Made by a program: the position numbers and the translations under genes. Shown here piece by piece: positions 62,217 to 64,000 of a DNA stretch of 64,000 bases. Below the pieces are notes generated by a model. It searched no databases. It had not been told where the DNA came from and saw nothing but the letters and a program-made list of their open reading frames with translations. The stretch is taken from contig NZ_JAHVIT010000001.1 in NCBI RefSeq assembly GCF_019801605.1, positions 868,001 to 932,000 on the forward strand. The letters are read 5' to 3'. The number at the start of each line of letters is the position of its first letter. Within the stretch, counting starts at the first letter, position 1. The stretch comes from Maritimibacter alkaliphilus. Its GTDB lineage: Bacteria > Pseudomonadota > Alphaproteobacteria > Rhodobacterales > Rhodobacteraceae.

Positions 62217-62276
62217 TGGTGCTTTCGAGGAGGCTGGCGCAGGGTCCGCGCCAAGACCGACTCGAAAGGAACCAAG

Positions 62277-62609
62277 ATGCAACTCCCCGACATGCCCTTC
62301 ACCTTCGTAGACTGGAGGGAGATCACCCCCACCGAACACCCGGGCGAGACCGGCTCGACCAGCTGGCGCACCTTCAAGGCGGGCGACCTGCGGGTGCGGG
62401 TGGTGGAACACGCGCCGGGCTACCTGGCGGATCACTGGTGCGACAAGGGGCACGTGCTCTATGTCATCGAGGGCGAGATCGAGACCGAGCTGAAGGATGG
62501 CCGGACCTTCACCATGAAGGCGGGTACGGGTTACCACGTTTCGGACTTCGGCGATGCGGCGCATCGGTCCTCGACCAAGACGGGCGCGAAGATCTTCATC
62601 GTCGACTGA
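62277..62609 (+). CDS. Cupin-fold protein with DHWC motif
   Basis: 110 aa from ATG 62277 with GAAAGGAACCAAG as ribosome site. The cupin strand pattern LADHWCDKGHVLYVIEGEIE and GTGYHVSDFGDAAHRSSTKT places it in the DHCW-motif cupin group. His and Cys residues may bind a metal. The substrate is unknown. It is the last plus-strand gene before valS. Confidence 0.82.
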   Translation: MQLPDMPFTFVDWREITPTEHPGETGSTSWRTFKAGDLRVRVVEHAPGYLADHWCDKGHVLYVIEGEIETELKDGRTFTMKAGTGYHVSDFGDAAHRSSTKTGAKIFIVD

Positions 62610-62678
62610 TCCGGGGCGCGGTGCGTGGGGGCCGCTTGTCCCGGCGCGGCGCCCGCAGGGACCCGCATGGAACAGAGA

Positions 62679-62708
62679 AACGGCCGGGCACTTGGGTGTC
62701 CGGCCGTT
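62679..62708 (+). terminator. Terminator after the cupin gene
   Basis: AACGGCCGGGCAC and GTGTCCGGCCGTT form a long stem about 70 bases after the cupin stop, with GGCGTTTC following. The rest of the gap to 62946 is GC-rich with partial hairpin-element fragments (GGCGGGGGTGGGAGGGGG twice) and no gene. Confidence 0.7.
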
Positions 62709-62946
62709 GGCGTTTCTGGCGGGGGTGGGAGGGGGCCCAGACCCATTGTGAGTTGCAGTACCCCGCCAGCGCGACGTTGGGGTCCGGGCTGCGACCGGCG
62801 TTGACCACCTGACGTGTGTGCACATGGCGGGGGTGGGAGGGGGCGCTGCTTTGCCGTTGTTTGCAGTGCCCCCCTTGGCGCTGCGGGGCGGCCTGGTGAG
62901 TCCTTGCCTCCAGTCACCTAGGAAAGTGCAAATTTCGGCGGTGGAA

Positions 62947-63001
62947 GGGGGCGCTGCCCCCGTCGCCTTGCGACTCCCCCGGGATATTTTTGAAACGAAA
63001 A
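62947..63001 (-). repeat. GC-rich dispersed hairpin element, copy G
   Basis: GGGGGCGCTGCCCCC, the short GTCGCCTTGCGAC hairpin, TCCCCCGGGATATTTTTGAA and ACGAAAAG. On the minus strand it begins 4 bases after the valS stop codon, as copies A and E do for their genes. Confidence 0.75.
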
Positions 63002-63005
63002 GGGA

Positions 63006-64000
63006 TCAGCCGAGTTCGGCGAGGCGGGCGAGGGCCTCGTTGAGCTTGGCCTGTTCCTCCTCGCGGGCGGCGAGGTTCTCGCGGGTTTCCTCCACCACCT
63101 CTGCCGGGGCGCTTTCGGCGAACTTGGGGTTCTTCAGGCGCCCGGCGAGGCCACCGATCTCCTTGGCGAGCTTCTGGAGCGTCTTTTCGAGCCGGGCCTT
63201 CTCTTCGGCGATGTCGATGACGTCGGCGAGCGGCAGGCCGAAGGTGGCGCCCTCCACGGGGATCGCGATGGTGCCCTTGGGCATGGCTGCGACCTCGGTC
63301 AGGCTGTCGATCCGGGCAAGGCGCTTGATGAGCGTCTCGTTCCGGCTCCACGCGGCCATGGAGGCGGCATCCATCTGGGTGGTGACCATCGGGATCTGAA
63401 GCCCGGCGGGCACGTGCATTTGCGCACGGGCAGAGCGGACGTTCTCGATCAGCGAGATGACCCAGGTGGTTTCGCGGTCGGCGTCTGCATCGGCGAGCCC
63501 GGCGGCGGAGTAGGTCGGCCAGTCGGTGTGGACGAGGGGCGTTTCGCGGCTGCGCAGGTTGTCCCAGAGCTCTTCGGTGATGAAGGGCATGATCGGGTGC
63601 AGCAGGATCAGGCACTGGTCCAACACCCAGCCCATGACGGCCTGGGTCTCGGCCCGCTCCGGGGCGTCATCCATCAGCAGGGGCTTGGAGAATTCCACGT
63701 ACCAGTCGCAGACCTTGCCCCAGACGAAGGCATAGAGCGCATTGGCCGCATCGTTGAAGCGGAAGGCGGCAAGCGCCGCGTCGACCTCTTCGCGCACGCG
63801 GGCGGTTTCGCCGAGGATCCACTTGTTGACCGTCGCGGTGGCCACGGGCACGCCTGCGGGGGCGGGCTGCTCGTAGACGCCGTTCATCTCGGCGAAGCGG
63901 GCGGCGTTCCAGATCTTGGTGCCGAAGTTGCGGTAGCCCGCGATCCGCTGGGTCGAGAGTTTCAGGTCGCGGCCCATGGCGGCCATGGCCGTCAGGGTGA
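63006..64000 (-). CDS. valS: Valyl-tRNA synthetase, C-terminal part (5' end outside window)
   Basis: About 330 C-terminal residues; the frame stays open to the window edge. The tRNA-binding helical domain begins around [20 protein letters not shown], continues through [12 protein letters not shown], and ends with the ValS-specific coiled coil rich in Lys, Glu and Ala ([40 protein letters not shown]) that embraces the tRNA. The catalytic domain lies upstream of the window. Confidence 0.95.
   Translation of the reverse strand, partial: TLTAMAAMGRDLKLSTQRIAGYRNFGTKIWNAARFAEMNGVYEQPAPAGVPVATATVNKWILGETARVREEVDAALAAFRFNDAANALYAFVWGKVCDWYVEFSKPLLMDDAPERAETQAVMGWVLDQCLILLHPIMPFITEELWDNLRSRETPLVHTDWPTYSAAGLADADADRETTWVISLIENVRSARAQMHVPAGLQIPMVTTQMDAASMAAWSRNETLIKRLARIDSLTEVAAMPKGTIAIPVEGATFGLPLADVIDIAEEKARLEKTLQKLAKEIGGLAGRLKNPKFAESAPAEVVEETRENLAAREEEQAKLNEALARLAELG

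Overview
The window looks like chromosomal DNA of a high-GC alphaproteobacterium of the Rhodobacterales/Roseobacter group. This rests on family knowledge: the hisI / NifU-like / gluQ / trmFO neighbourhood, rplM-rpsI behind a crotonase and a thioesterase, secG-pyrG, purA-DUF2842-cupin-valS, a dct TRAP system, and a GTTC-N7-GTTC LexA box. I saw no rRNA, complete tRNA or CRISPR array.

Layout. 1-9.2 kb: recG 3' end, an SOS-box-preceded 40-aa membrane peptide, a soluble chemoreceptor, a NifU-like scaffold, hisI, gluQ, trmFO, a di-haem peroxidase, a crotonase and a hotdog thioesterase. 9.2-17.8 kb: rplM-rpsI, a DEAD-box helicase with a repetitive basic tail, three Tad-type proteins and a glutamate dehydrogenase. 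17.98-23.74 kb: an integrated element of about 5.7 kb, AT-richer than its surroundings. It has a tyrosine integrase, the 3' half of a tRNA-Cys as attachment sequence, and two genes that look like phage defence: a 598-aa protein with a C-terminal HEPN RNase motif and a PD-(D/E)XK-like nuclease. 23.7-33.5 kb: tetR-ppk2, metA with an overlapping hydrolase, a P-loop ATPase, a FadL-type porin, a drug/metabolite exporter, an EEP-family protein, a membrane protein and a P450.

33.5-40.6 kb is a complete C4-dicarboxylate module. DctB and a degenerate DctD lacking the GAFTGA loop are followed by dctPQM, with paired operator-like palindromes before dctP. 40.6-45 kb holds a DUF3237 protein, an AtoE-type fatty-acid permease behind two palindromes, RidA, a creatininase-like hydrolase and a hexapeptide transferase. 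45.2-53.6 kb is one long minus-strand cluster: a polar amino-acid-type ABC transporter, a possible 35-aa peptide, two glutamine-synthetase-like enzymes, a class I amidotransferase and a PuuB-like oxidase. It probably imports and gamma-glutamylates putrescine or a related amine. 53.8-64 kb: TerB, an unknown protein, a second ppk2, a peroxiredoxin, pyrG, secG, purA and valS.

Two families of intergenic repeats run through the window. One has seven copies of a GC-rich hairpin element, four of which start within a few to about 55 bases of a stop codon in the sense orientation. The other has four loci of paired AT-rich palindromes. The element at 18-23.7 kb lies directly beside one hairpin element and has no tRNA 5' half at either end, so it seems to sit at a secondary attachment site.
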